Shown: positions 32,414 to 44,998, counted from the first letter of the stretch. The stretch is 64,000 nucleotides of DNA from Omphiscola glabra (GCA_964017045.1 OZ024806.1:21528088-21592087); one strand, 5' to 3'. Notes: generated by a model not told the origin, from the sequence alone. A program made the numbers and translations.

Positions 32414-35400
32414 ATGAGGTCCTACGACAAGCTGAAGGTCTTCTACGGCGTGAGCGGTATAACGGTCATGTCAGTTCTGCTATATCTGATACATGAGCGG
32501 TAAGTGGATGATTTAACTCTAAGCTGTTTCATAGATAAATATATTCCATATTATTTTGCTTGACTAACTGAGGTTTCTTTGTTTGTTTGATTAGTCTGAG
32601 TTCATATTGCTGTGCGTATTGATTGGACTAGTCTGAGTTCATATTGCTGTGCGTATTGATTGGATTAGTCTGAGTTCATATTGCTGTGCGTATTGATTGG
32701 ACTAGTCTGAGTTCATATTGCTGTGCGTATTGATTGGATTAGTCTGAGTTCATATTGCTGTGCGTATTGATTGGACTAGTCTGAGTTCATATTGCTGTGC
32801 GTATTGATTGGATTAGTCTGAGTTCATATTGCTGTGCGTATTGATTGGACTAGTCTGAGTTCATATTGCTGTGCGTATTGATTGGACTAGTCTGAGTTCA
32901 TATTGCTGTGCGTATTGATTGGATTAGTCTGAGTCCATATTGCTGTGAGTATTGATTGGACAAGTCTGAGTTCATATTGCTGTGTGTATTGATTGGACTA
33001 GTCTGAGTCCATATTGCTGTGCGTATTGATTAGACTAGTCTGAGTTCATATTGCTGTGAGTATTGATTGGACTAGTCTGAGTTCATATTGCTGTGAGTAT
33101 TGATTGGACTAGTCTGAGTTCATATTGCTGTGAGTATTGATTGGACTAGTCTGAGTTCATATTGCTGTGAGTATTGATTGGACTAGTCTGAGTTCATATT
33201 GCTGTGCGTATTGATTGGACTAGTCTGAGTTCATATTGCTGTGCGTATTGATTGGACTAGTCTGAGTTCATATTGCTGTGCGTTTTGATTGGACTAGTCT
33301 AAGTTCATATTGCTGTGCGTATTGATTGGACTAGTCTGAGTCCATATTGCTGTGCGTATTGATTGGATTAGTCTGAGTCCATATTGCTGTGCGTATTGAT
33401 TGGACTAGTCTGATTCCATATTGCTGTGCGTATTGATTGGATTAGTCTGAGTTCATATTGCTGTGCGTATTTATTGGACTAGTCTGAGTCCATATTGCTG
33501 TGCGTATTGATTGGATTAGTCTGAGTCCATATTGCTGTGCGTATTTATTGGATTAGTCTGAGTCCATATTGCTGTAGGTATTCCAGAATTTCTATACTTT
33601 TGAAATTTCGTACACAGCTTAGTTTCGTCGTTAAGTTTTAACAGCCCGATGTCTTCGCTTCCTCTGAAATTGTACACTAGGAAATGGCATCAGCTGACCG
33701 TCGACTAATACCAAGCTCTTTATGCACTCCCCAAAGAACGCCTTCCCTAAGCCCGAGTATCGTGGTGCGAAGCAGCGAGTTGGGGATCTCTCTTTGCCAG
33801 GACAGCCCCCGCCAGCACCCACTCGATCGTGTACCAATGGAGGCCATCCCAGCCCAGGGACTTCCAGTTGGCTGATGACGCTGCTCTCACCGCGTCAGCA
33901 GTCGAATTGCCCCCTCCTCTAAACTTACTGGTTAATAAAATATTTAAAAATCTCAGCATGCAAAAAGGTGAATTGAAACTCACATCGGACAAGACAGACA
34001 GCCTTTGAAACATCGTTGTATTATCAGAATGTGCAGTTGCTATCCCTGTGGAAACGGACAAAAGAAAAAGATACGTTTTAGAAATCAGCTTTTTGTAATA
34101 GCTTAGAATGCCTTTACATGGCAATTTTAGTACAGTATTACTTTTTCCCGTTTAAAAATATTTTTTTATCACCATTCAAATGTTTCAGCGCAAGGACTAA
34201 CAGTTCGGTATATTTTGTGCCATTAACTCACCATTATATTTTGTATCCTAGCTCTAAACCTGTAAGATACAACATTAAAACTGTCACAGACAATGCTAAG
34301 GCTCGACCAGTGACATTAAATGACTAATACATGACTTACACATCTTCATTTTTTTTTTTACAGAAACTATCACTTGGCATTTAAAAACACAACTGACATC
34401 CCTGTATTTAACAACGTAACCGGCCACGACTTTGGACACAGCCCTGAGCCCAACTTGAACCATGAAATCTACGATGTGCACTACAAGGACGCCCTGAGTC
34501 CAGACTTCTGGAACGAGCGTCCACTCACAGTCCACGAAGCCTTCTCTCAGCACGGAACGAAGACCCTGGAGAGCTGCGAAACCAGCTGCGATTCGGACCG
34601 TGACCATTGCGACGTTTCAAACAAAGAGCTTTGGGACACCCTGACGCTCGACGGCGAGCTCAGGTACAAGCCGTTCCTCGCCCGGGGCCAGTACGTGTTC
34701 CCGTGGGAGAAGACGTACCTCAGTAGACCTCCGCTGGATGACGCGAAGACGTTACCAGATCTGAACTTGTCCAGGGTCACCGTGGAAGGCGTCGCCAACG
34801 GCGTGGTGAGGTGTAATATTTTCGATACCGTCCACGGGCGAGTCGACCTGGTGGATGCAAACGGTAACTTGAGGACCAGTGGGGATGACGAAGTCCGTGT
34901 TTGGGTCAAGAGTGTGGATGAGGGGGGCTACGCCGCCTCCGGTAACGTTACGGATCTGAAAAACGGGAGCTATTTCTTTACATTTCGATGTCTCTGGCCA
35001 GGAAATTCAACGGTGTTTTTTTTGTTCATGTCCCTCTCCTTTCTTCTCTTTCTCTGCTATCCTATTGAGCACGTGTTGTATGCTGTCAATTTAGTTGTGG
35101 TTCAAACAAACAAGTTTGGTTGTTTGCTTTTTTTTAATACTTTGTTGTGAGATGTTTCTTTTAACTGCAACGAAGATCTTATGATCAGAATAATCAACTT
35201 AATCATAAAACTGTTAGTTATGATTATAATTTTTAAACTTATGGGAAATATAGTCTTACATTTTGTAACAGAACGTTGTTTAAATGTTTAGCCAGTGTTG
35301 CTATTTTACTTTTTTTTTTTAATAAAGCTATGATTAGTTAAGTCGTTAATCTGTGATCAAGTTGTAATTAATGAAATTTGGGGCGCTCATTGCCTGAAAG

Positions 35401-38400
35401 AGGTTCTGTTTTTTTTTTTTAAATAACACATAAAATAACAATCGTATCGGCCAAAAGCCAAATTCTTCAATTCAAGCATACTGGACATAGAAAATAAGTC
35501 CATGCGCCACTGCCTTATCCAAGAACCCCGTCATAATTTTTAAATTGTGTTTTCGGTTTCATTGTCAACAGCTGAACGTGGCGCTGGCGTATCCCCGAGA
35601 GTTCATCAGGGTGGCTATTCACCAAACACACATAGGCGTCACCCGATTCCTCGGCATGACATTTAGCAAAGAAGGCGTGAGAGAGGTAAAAGGTGTAACC
35701 ACCCACACCTTAACGTTCCATGATTCTATCGTTAATAGCAGGGAAACGATAACTGTGGAACTCTCCAGACTAGACATCTTGGGCTGAGCTAAACCCGGTT
35801 AGGGGCACGACATGTGTTGCACACGCATGTGAATCAAAGAACTTTTTCTATGTAGGATACAAAAATCTCCCGCAATCACTTCAGCAAGGTGAAAACGTGG
35901 GTGACTGCTCCAAGAGATGCTAAAAGTAAAGCATTTCCCCGTGTCTGTTCTTTCAACTCGATACATTGACATTAAGGTGATGCTAATGCTTTCTTCTGTG
36001 ACCCCTGGCAATCCGTAGTGCACTACATGGATGGCTTTGACCTGCTCCATTACTTCACCCCCACTCTGGCCTAACTGATACCAAGCTGCTCAGATATGTT
36101 GCTACATTGGTCAGCGGCGTATGGGGGGGGGGGGGGCTAAGGGGCGGTCAGCTTCCGGTCGGCGCTTATTTCTTTATAATGAGTGTGGGGGGGAGACATT
36201 TTCTGCCATATAAAACGCAAAAAAAGGGGGGGGGGTTCATGGAAGAGGTGGCAAACATGTTGGCCCGCCTAAGCCTAACGTATTTGTCCCTGGTGTTAAG
36301 AAATGATATTCACTGAGTCTTCAAAGATACTGTATTCTCTGTACCAACTAATAATATACGATTGGTAAAGAAGCAATTTATAACTCATGTACCCCAACAC
36401 ACGGCTTTTTGAGCCCACGTCTGCTCCACGCTTGACTTCACTCGTTGTTTAAGTTATTGTTAAATGTTGCTGCACGGCGAATTAAAAAAAAAATCATCTG
36501 TGCAAAAGAAAGCATAATGTTTGCTGAAACATCTAAAATTATTCACATTCCGGGGTAATTATAGTATATTGACAAAATAAAAAAGATATGTGACACATCA
36601 CTTTCATATCGCCATCAGATGACCTTCTCGTCACCCTCAGATCACCATCAGATGACCTTCTCATCGATCTTATATCACCTTCACATCACCATCAGATGAC
36701 CTTCTCATCGCTCTTATATCACCTTCACATCACTATCAGATGACCGTCTCATCACCCTTAGATCACCTTCACATCACCATCAGATGACCTCAACACCTTA
36801 TAAACCTTTAGATCAACATCTCATCACCATCAGATGACCTTCCCATCACCCTTAGATCACATTCACATCACCATCAGATGACCTCAACACCTTATAATCA
36901 CCTTTAGATCACCTTCACATTACCATCAGATGACCTTCTCCTCACTCTTACCTTCACATCACTATCAGATGACCTTCTCAGCACCCTTAGATCACCTACA
37001 CATCACCATCAAATGACTTTCTCATCACCCTTAGATCACCATCACATCACCATCAGATGACCTTCTCATCACCCTTAGATCACCTTATAATCACCATCAG
37101 ATGACATCAACACCTTATAATCACCCTTAGATCAACATTACATCACCATCAGATGACCTTCCACCACCCTTAGATCACCTTCACATCACCATCAGATGGC
37201 CTTCTCATCACCCTTAGATCACCTTCACATCACCATCAGATGACCTTCTCATCACCCTTAGATCACCTTCACATCACCAACAGATATCTTCTCATCTCCC
37301 TTAGTTCACCTTCACATCACCATCAAATGATCTCTCATCACCCTTAGATCACCATCACATCACCTTCACGTCATCCTTGCTCCTGCGCGACGTGTAAATT
37401 AAACGCGTTGAAATTTTGAGATAGGACAACGAGACTAATTGAGAATGCCTAAACCTCGGACTGTTGTAACATTAACATGCGACGTCCGACTCGTATGAAA
37501 GGTGTGCACACTTTTTCCCCCCAACAGACAACGTTGTGTTGGTCAACTCCAAACATCCCAGGGCGAGACTGTGTCTGTAACCTGACTGAGCAGAACATGG
37601 GACCGTTCTACTGTGGCAGGCCAATAGATCCCAGGTAGAACGAACACGTGATACGGTGACTTGAGAAATACATATATATGTGTGTTTGTGTGTGTGTCGG
37701 TTGGTTATCGTTGTGGGGATATATGTGTTAAAGTATATGTGCGGGTAAATTTTGTGGGATATCGGTGACTCTGTGTGGGGATATTGTGTGGGGATATAGT
37801 GTCGTGATATTTTGGTGTTGGACTTATCTTGTTTGTATGTGCCGGTACATGGACTTATCTTGTTTGTATGTGCCGGTACATGGACTTATCTTGTATGTGC
37901 CGTTACATAGATTTATCTTGTATGTGCCGGTGCAAAGACTTATCTTGTATGTGCCGGTACATATACTTATCTTGAATGTGCCGGTACATGGATTTATCTT
38001 TCTAACATTGATTATCGTTTTTGTTCAAATACTTTTCATTCTCTTTGTTATCTTATAAGTAAACTGGATAAAGTTTCTTCTCTGAGATTCTTAGATTAAT
38101 TATTATGTAGTTAAACTCATTATGCCCCTACATTAGCCTGTGTGTAAATAGTCTCATCCTTCCTAGATTACCATAGTATGTACATAGACCAGTGGTTCTC
38201 AACCTTCCAAATGTCGCGACCCTTTAATACAGTTCCTCGTGTTGTGGCGAACCCCAACCACAAAATTATTTTCGTTGCTACTTCGTAACTGTAAAGTATA
38301 TTTGTTTTCCGATGGTCTTAGTCGACCCCTGTGAAAGGGTCATTCGACCCCCAAAGGGGTCGCGACCCACATGTTGAGAACCGCTGACATAGTCTAATAG

Positions 38401-41400
38401 TTCCTGTTGTTCGTCCGTCAACGTCGACTAGGACCATCCAGTGATCCGGTTAGGAAGTTGGGTGGGTTCTGTGAGTTCGTAGGTGGCTTGCCAGTCCTAT
38501 CTGTGCTCGGAATAATCTCTGGCACCGCGGGCAGTGGATAGTTGCTGCAGTCGGTGATCTAATGTTGCTATTTCGGGCTAGCCTGCGTGTCTCAGCTGTG
38601 GCTATCCTACTGTTGATACTAGATGTACATAGACTAATAGTTCCTAGATTAGGTTTGTGTGAACGTATATTAATAGTTCCTAGACTTATATTTCCAAGAT
38701 TCGTTGTTGTGTCCATAAACTTATCTCTATATTCTACATTAAATTATGTGTTGTGTGTAAAAGGGCGTATCTTTCTATCCTAGATTATCATGTGACAACT
38801 GGGTAGCCACAGAATTTCTTAAGTCCTTCCCGCCCCCTCACGACGTGACGTCGGCGGAACTACTTTTGATTCGAAACTGCGCAGGGTAATGTGCAAAGAT
38901 AACAAAAATACGTGTGCGGTGCACACACTCACACACGTCACATTTATTGATTGATTTCATAACAAAGTTCAGCGACCTTCATCTCTAGACAGGGCCGGCC
39001 TTAGGCCACTGCAACCTATGCGGCAGCAATGTGCCCCGGACTTTCATAGGCCCGGCCCCGAATTTATTTTCTAATACAAAATCTTAATTTTCACTTATTA
39101 TCCTTAATCCTACCCAGAAAGGGCCCCGCGCAATCCGTTTCGCATAGGGCCCCGCAATTGTTGGGGTCGGCCCTGACTCTAGGTCTCCTAGGCCCACTGA
39201 TATTGCCACCCCCCCCCCCCAACCTCGAACTTCTCCTCGACGTACATACTGATAGCTTATGGCCTATTGTCTATAAATCATGTTTATGAACAGACCTTTA
39301 GGTCAGACCAAGCGACATCAAGTGGTGTTAAAACGTGTTCATGTAGTGGTGTTATTATTGTAAATATTTACCCTTTTACCTTGATTCACCACTTCTGTGT
39401 CTTATGTCTTAACTTTACGTCTCCTTGAAAATGTGTCAACCTGACATTGAATCAACCTGACATTGAATCAACCTGACATGGTGTCAACCTGACAATGTGA
39501 CAACCTGACATTGTATCAACCTGATATTATGTCAACCTGACATCGTGTCAACCATTCATAGTGTCACACTGACAGTATTTCCTCCGACATCCTAACATTT
39601 TTTTTAAAACTCTTACATGGTGTGTCACCCTGACGTCGTATGCCACCCTGATATCCTATGTCACCCTGACATCGTGTGTCACCCTGATATCGTATGTCAC
39701 CCTGACATCGTGTGTCACCCTGACATCGTGTCACCCTGACATCGTGTCACTTTATATCGTATGTCGCCTTCACATTCTATTACCCCAAAAATGTATAAAG
39801 TGGACTCTTTCTTTCTCGCTCTCTTTCAAAGTGTACCTAAATAAGAGAAACAAAACATACTAGTAAACTCATTCGATCTCGGTCATTGACTTAAATAATG
39901 CTGATTGTTTATTTCAGATATGCTAATGCTACGCTCATAAATCACAGCTTAGAGGTTTTCACTGAGACAATTGGTAAATACTTTTGAGGTTGTGGGGGGA
40001 AAAAAAGGGGGGGGGGAGTGGTAATGGAGGTTTTCTTAACCAGGGTTGCCTAAACGTCCAGTGCCAGAGATGCAGTTCCAGGTGAATGCGTGATGCAGTG
40101 CCAGTGGTTGCGTGATGCAGTGCCAGTGGTTGCGTGATGCATTGCCGGTGGTTGCGTGATGCAGTGCCAGCTGGATGACTGAGGTAGTGTCAAATGGTGT
40201 GGAAGGCAGTGCCAGTGTGTCCACGAAGAGACAAGGATTTTTGCAAGAAAACCACAAAAACCTGCTAACAAAATATTCTCTTTTACTTATATTTATAAAG
40301 GCGCAACGCAGCCACGTTGTGCGTGTGACATACGAGAGTCCAACAATGAGTTTTGTATGGAAGAATGGTGAATATGGAGAGTCCAACAATGAGTTGTGTA
40401 TGGAAGAATGGTGAATATGGAGAGTCCAACAATGAGTTGTGTATGGAAGAATGGTGAATATGGAGAGTCCAACAATGAGTTGTGTATGGGAGAATGGTGA
40501 ATATGGAGAGTCCAACAATGAGTTGTGTATGGAAGAGTGGTGAATATGGAGAGTCCAACAATGAGTTGTGTATGGAAGAATGGTGAATATGGAGAGTCCA
40601 ACAATGAGTTGTGTATGGGAGAATGGTGAATATGGAGAGTCCAACAATGAGTTGTGTATGGGAGAATGGTGAATATGGAGAGTCCAACAATGAGTTGTGT
40701 ATGGGAGAATGGTGAATATGGAGAGTCCAACAATGAGTTGTGTATGGAAGAATGGTGAATATGGAGAGTCCAACAATGAGTTGTGTATGGGAGAATGGTG
40801 AATATGGAGAGTCCAACAATGAGTTGTGTATCGGAGAATGGAGAATATGGAGAGTCCAACAATGAGTTGTGTATGGAAGAGTGGTGAATATGGAGAGTCC
40901 AACAATGAGTTGTGTATGGAAGAGTGGTGAATTAGTAGAGGCCAACAATGAGTTGTGTTGCACCAAAGAACGACTACAAGTAAGATGAGTTTAAACTGGC
41001 CGTTTCTATCAGTTACTGTCCCACTGCATCGGGTGCTTAAAAATCTGCACATTTTTATCTTTTACTTCATCAGGTTCTCTTCCCAAATTACCGCCGTGCA
41101 ACGAGACCAGTCCGGGCATCACTTGGGACTCCACCATGCCCAAAGGTTTCTGGTCACCGGGCACGGTGTGGAACTCCCTCCAGTGCCAGAGCGCCGAAAA
41201 CGTCACAGCCGAGTGGGCGTGGGGCTGCCTGCAGAACACGACCGTCTGGATCTTCGGGGACTCTAACGCGAACCGGACCTACACGAGCTTCGTCAATATC
41301 ACCGGGTGTCAGAACGAGACGGGGCTCTGGCCCAATCCGGCCACGTGCTCAATTCCGGAAATCGGTTTCAGCATAACGACCAGGTCCCACGAGAATCCCC

Positions 41401-41843
41401 GGTATGTGGGCATATACAGGAGTCGGATGGAGGCGTCCGTGTCCGCGGTGTTGGACAGTATTCCGAGCGCAGGACGGCATCTGGTCATCGTACACTACTA
41501 TTTTCATTTCTCGCCAGCTCACCTCAGCGTGCTCTACTTGCACATGGAGAGCCTCAGGGCCGCCATCGAGAGGTTGCTCAAGAGGAACGTCAACGCTGTC
41601 GTTGCCCTGAGGGGTCCGCACATCAGCACGAGGCAGTTTAACGACAATCACGCCATCGGCGGGGACAGCTTGGCCCCGCGGTACGTTGATATAATACGGT
41701 CACGATTCAAGGGCCTCGAAGGGAGCGTCATATTCTTGGACGCCTGGGACATGTCTATTGGAATAGAGAATCAGAATGTTCACCCCATCAAGGAATTGCC
41801 TAGGGAATTGGTGAAACACTTCATCTCTTTCCTTTGCAATTAA
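32414..41843 (+). CDS. NXPE family protein (neurexophilin and PC-esterase domains), six exons
   Basis: Exons 32414-32499, 34364-35012, 35572-35685, 37528-37634, 39918-39973 and 41074-41843. All have GT-AG boundaries and consistent phase, giving 593 residues, close to the family's usual 540-560. The start ATG is followed by a short basic stretch and one hydrophobic segment (about 9-27, VFYGVSGITVMSVLLYLI), a type II signal anchor. The lumenal part contains an Ig/filamin-like neurexophilin region (about 150-285, ending FIRVAIHQTHIGVTRFLGMT), a cysteine-rich hinge with DCVCNLTEQNMGPFYCGRP, and a PC-esterase domain with GDSNANR (399-405, nucleophile S401) and the C-terminal DAWDMSIGIENQNVHP (560-575). 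The usual family ending has DVHP; here it is NVHP, so the D560 or D563/H574 pair may supply the catalysis. Several N-x-S/T sites fit a secretory-pathway glycoprotein. The substrate is unknown. Codons are GC-rich against AT-rich introns filled with repeats. Probable poly(A) signals lie at 42476 and 42677. Confidence 0.93.
32590..33580. repeat. 37-bp minisatellite in NXPE intron 1
   Basis: About 27 copies of a 37-bp unit, GATTGGACTAGTCTGAGTTC plus ATATTGCTGTGCGTATT. Variant sites (GGACTAG/GGATTAG, GCGTATT/GAGTATT, GTTCAT/GTCCAT) are clustered, showing block-wise amplification. The first unit lies about 90 bp from the 5' splice site of the intron. Confidence 0.97.
33581..34363. other. Rest of NXPE intron 1
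   Basis: No exon seen. 33680-33920 is GC-richer and open in more than one frame, but has no recognisable homology. The intron ends in a poly-T tract and ACAG at 34360-34363. Confidence 0.5.
36107..36250. repeat. G-run-rich segment in NXPE intron 3
   Basis: G-tracts at about 36123-36135, 36187-36194 and 36226-36235 interrupt a short sequence that starts with a hAT-like CAGCGGCGTATGG. No matching terminal partner was found. Confidence 0.5.
36597..37375. repeat. ~44-bp compound minisatellite in NXPE intron 3
   Basis: Degenerate array of GACCTTCTCATCACCCTTAG plus ATCACCTTCACATCACCATC AGAT, itself built from TCACC(A/T)TCA subunits of about 11 bp. Around 17 copies with deletions. Ends about 150 bp before the exon at 37528. 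Confidence 0.92.
37845..37995. repeat. 27-31 bp minisatellite in NXPE intron 4
   Basis: Six copies of ACTTATCTTGTATGTGCCGG plus TACATGG, with an extra GTTT in the first two. Confidence 0.9.
38190..38386 (-). mobile_element. SPIN-like hAT MITE in NXPE intron 4
   Basis: Ends are CAGTGGTTCTCAACCTT and the inverse of CAGCGGTTCTCAACATG. The body contains GTCGCGACCCTTTAATACAG, TTTTCGTTGCTACTTCGTAA, CCGATGGTCTTAGTCGACCC and CCCCCAAAGGGGTCGCGACC, all in the order known for SPIN transposons. Flanks ACATAGAC and ACATAGTC match 7/8. Length is 197 bp, so it is an internally deleted, non-autonomous copy. Confidence 0.93.
38450..38575 (-). pseudogene. Non-LTR retrotransposon C-terminal zinc-finger fragment
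   Basis: The minus-strand translation reads ARNSNIRSPTAATIHCPRCQ then RLFRAQIGLASHLRTHR and a stop. The C-x2-C ... H-x3-H finger with RxGLxSHLRTH is typical of the C-terminus of many animal non-LTR polyproteins. Upstream codons degenerate quickly. Lies antisense in NXPE intron 4. Confidence 0.7.
38990..39175. mobile_element. hAT-like MITE, CAGGGCCGG family
   Basis: Ends are CAGGGCCGGCCTTAGGCC and the inverse of CAGGGCCGACCCCAACA. Flanks TCTCTAGA and ACTCTAGG match 6/8. The body is rich in GGGCCCCG blocks. Intronic. Confidence 0.78.
39430..39765. repeat. Two short-period minisatellites in NXPE intron 4
   Basis: About 39436-39560: CAACCTGACATTG(AAT) units. About 39615-39765: TATGTCACCCTGACATCGTG-like units of 18-25 bp. 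The shared CCTGACAT core suggests a common origin. Confidence 0.88.
40070..40165. repeat. 22-bp repeat in NXPE intron 5
   Basis: Four to five copies of GTGATGCAGTGCCAGTGGTT plus GC. Confidence 0.9.
40335..40965. repeat. 43-bp minisatellite in NXPE intron 5
   Basis: About 14 copies of GAGAGTCCAACAATGAGTTG plus TGTATGGAAGAATGGTGAATATG. Because 43 is not a multiple of three, three minus frames stay open (189-338 codons) with the same cycling peptide. Not coding. Ends about 110 bp before the last exon. Confidence 0.97.
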
Positions 41844-43977
41844 AACCAGGCGTCTTCACGTATTAACATGGGCGAGTTCTCTGGTGGGGCAACTGGGCAG
41901 AGGCGTAATTAAGTGTTGGGTGAATATCACACCTGACGATATGATAAAAATAAGTAAACCGTCAACTACCCCTCCCCCCTTTTTTTTCTCCCTTTATTTT
42001 TTAAAGATCATTTCTGGTCCGACAGTAATAACATTGAATATTTGTCATTCAAACAGGAAACAGATAAAGATTACAGACATGTAACATTCTGTAATGATAC
42101 AGCCAGGATGGAAAGTAAAGGAAACAAAAATAGCTCAATGAGTTTGATCAGTATAAATACGTCATATTCTTCGCTACCATTTATTATGTAACTATAACAA
42201 ACAAAAAATTCTTTTTAAAAAAATAGTAACATAATAAGGGGGTTTAATTCAGATTGTAAACATCTTATTCATTTCTAGAATGTTGTCCCTTGCAGCATTT
42301 ATTTTTAAGGGTTTGTGTAGGTGCGGGGATGTAAAAATTAGTAAGATGCCTATGCTTCTTGCACCACCAGACAACTCAAAGCTACATCAAATGCTGCAGA
42401 TCATGGTAACACATAGCAAATGGAACATTGCAAGTTCAATTTTCAAAGACTGACTTTATGTTTCAAATGTCATTTAATAAACAACACGAAAAAGAGACTT
42501 TGGGATAAACATAAATAACTGGTATAAGTATAGACTATAGACGACAAATTTTTACTTAACAATGTCACCTCCCCAACCTTCCTTCCTCCCCAGCTCTACT
42601 GTCTACTGGTTTTTCTTAAGCAGAACCCTGTGTACCAAATTTTGCTGCTTTGAAAACAATGGGATGAATTTTATACAATAAAACATTAATAATTAATGGC
42701 CTACTACTGACTCCTTCCGGTAAATTCAGTTTTCATTTAAATGTATCTGTAAATCATTTATGTTAAATTCCCTTTTTTTTTTTTCTTTTTTTTTTAATTT
42801 TTTGGCTGAAAAAAAATCTTTGAATGGCTAATTGATCCACGTACCGTCAAGTTATCGAGCTGAAACTTGGCGCATAGACTCGTTGCCCATGACAACACAA
42901 TATCTCAAATTTTTCTGCCCCACCCTGAAATAGAAAATAGCCGTCGCTGGATACGGATCGATTTTTTATTTTCCTTTAGGATTAAATATGTCTTTGTTAT
43001 TTATAGTAAATGTACACATTATAATGCAAACAATTAATAACATGTTTTATTACTCAGTTAAACATGCGTGTGTGTGTTATTGTGTTATTTGTATTACGCA
43101 TGCACATTATAAACACCTATTTAATTCTATGATTTGTTCAAAACTAGTGACATTGCCACGCACAAAGTCAATAAACACGAATATGACAGATTGACTAACA
43201 ATAAATTATAATAAATGGTAGCATGCCATTGGGTAGAGATTACGCTCTCGTCCAAAAGGATTCTCGCGTCTGATCTCACCGACACATCTCACGTACATAG
43301 TGAAGGCGTGTTGGAATCAAAAGGAAACAAGGGACATTGCATTGTAACACTTGTTTACTGATAATTCTATTCAGAGAAAGCTTCAATGGCCTCCACGTGG
43401 CCCATGGTAATAGGGGGGAGGGAGTTCAATGCGGCTTTGGACAGAAAGACATAAAAAAAAATCTTTTGTTCCACAAACTTGTCAGACTTGACCACGGTGC
43501 TCCTCCGGCTGTTGTACAATCACACGCCTGTAATCACACTAAAAAACTCATTGTCACCAAGATCTGGCCGACTCGTTTGTAGCGTCGTTTTTCGTGTTTT
43601 CCCATTGTCTGTTTCGCTCATTTCAATTGGCGTTGCTTGTTGTTTTGATGAGTCAGCAGTGTCCGACCAAAACCGATAGGCCCTACACTGTACAGTTCAA
43701 TGAGTGCATGAGTATGCATGTGTGATTGTGTGTGAGTGTGTGTGCCTTAACATCATTTTTAGATTGATTCCATCTTTTGTTAAATTTAAAGATCACAAAT
43801 GTCAAATAATTTTTTTTTGAAGGGAATGTTCACATTTCCCTTAAGACTTTTAAGCGCTTATTCACTGAGCCAATAAAATGGCTGACCAAAGCATGGTAGC
43901 ATACAATTTTATTACTTTATTTTCTTTCATCTTTCAACCTGTAACTGTAGCTTTCATTAAAAAAGAATCCCCTTTGG
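41844..43977. other. 3' UTR/intergenic; no further gene seen
   Basis: AT-rich. A hAT-like CAGAGGCGTAATTAAG motif near 41897 lacks a partner. No splice-flanked open frame was recognised. Confidence 0.5.
42476..42481 (+). promoter_or_regulatory. Candidate poly(A) signal for the NXPE gene
   Basis: AATAAA about 630 bases after the stop codon. A second one lies at 42677-42682. Which is used cannot be decided from sequence. Confidence 0.45.
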
Positions 43978-44158
43978 CAGTGGCGTAGCGAGCTTAACTC
44001 GCGCCCGGGGCACAATACCTTTTTAGCGCCCCCAATACCTTTTTAGCGCCCCCTATTCGAAAACCATACAATATTATAGTAAAATATACCATTTGGCGCC
44101 CTATTGTGAGTAGCGCCCGGGGCATGATGCCCCCTTGCCCCCCCTCACTACGCCACTG
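43978..44158. mobile_element. hAT MITE, CAGTGGCGTAG family
   Basis: Ends are CAGTGGCGTAGCGAG and the inverse of CAGTGGCGTAGTGAGG. Flanks CCCTTTGG (43970-43977) and CCTTTTGG (44159-44166) match 7/8. Contains an internal duplication of ATACCTTTTTAGCGCCCC, which the copy at 48235 also carries. Confidence 0.92.
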
Positions 44159-44998
44159 CCTTTTGGCAATTAGCGTCTAATAGCCTTGGCATATGCTTAA
44201 AATGCGTGTGTTCTTTCCCCACCTCCTCCTAATTCTATCATTTGTTACATATTGACACGTCTGACAGATGCCATTCATTACCACACATTACGTCATTACA
44301 CGTACGTTCAAGCTCCGATCAAGTGCACCAAATCTTGGATGCCTTGTCTCTGGACTACTGTTCACGTGGCTACCACGTGCATAGCTTGCCTTAGGCTGAC
44401 CCGGCTACGCTCGTCAGCATTGGTCAAGTCTGGTCATCGACTAAGAGTTGTTCACTAGGCAGACCCCTGGGGGGGGGGAAGAGGGGTAGTGGTGGGTAAC
44501 AACACAGCAAGGTCGCGGCCGTGGCCTATACACACCTAGAGAGCAATGGATCGTATGAAAGTAAAGGGTATATCAGTATATCCGGAAGTGTCCGTGTCAT
44601 TGTGCAAGACTGCACTACAGAGTCCCATTATCTCGCTGAGAAGTCATTTTAACGCCAGACGACGTCTGTCTCCCCGGCCCCGTGCTCCCCTCACCTCTGA
44701 CTGCTCCATGGGCGTCCGCAGTGCACGCCAGGGTCAGCCTGAAAGTATAGAAACCAACCCAGTTATGATATTAAGAAAAAATACATACTCAACACAGGCA
44801 GCTATTAATAATTTTAATAATTAATAAGAACTTTGAAAACGTTAACTATTTAGGACAATATTTTATGACGTCCTCCAGTTTTCAAGGATATTACAGACTT
44901 ATTATACGACTAAGACTCCAAGCCATTACTGACTGCCCCCCCACCACCTAGAAAAAAATGCTCAGTGCGCCCTTAGTCACCTACGACTTGGATTTAGG
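44159..44998. other. No gene seen
   Basis: Open frames of 68-92 codons occur (44252-44458, 44546-44824) but show no homology or splice context that I recognise. Confidence 0.5.

Noticed and set aside
33631..33922. GC-richer block open in several frames in NXPE intron 1
   Set aside because: No recognisable protein, no good splice pair, and the NXPE phase is satisfied by skipping it.
35013..35150. Extension of the second NXPE exon frame to 35150
   Set aside because: It reads into low-complexity hydrophobic sequence. A GT donor at 35013 joins in phase to 35572, whose product continues the family domain.
40036..41052. Minus-strand frame of 338 codons with cycling HTQLIVGLSIF peptide
   Set aside because: Comes from the 43-bp intronic minisatellite; three minus frames give the same peptide cycle.
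44252..44824. Frames of 68 and 92 codons
   Set aside because: No homology, no splice context, ordinary length for chance.
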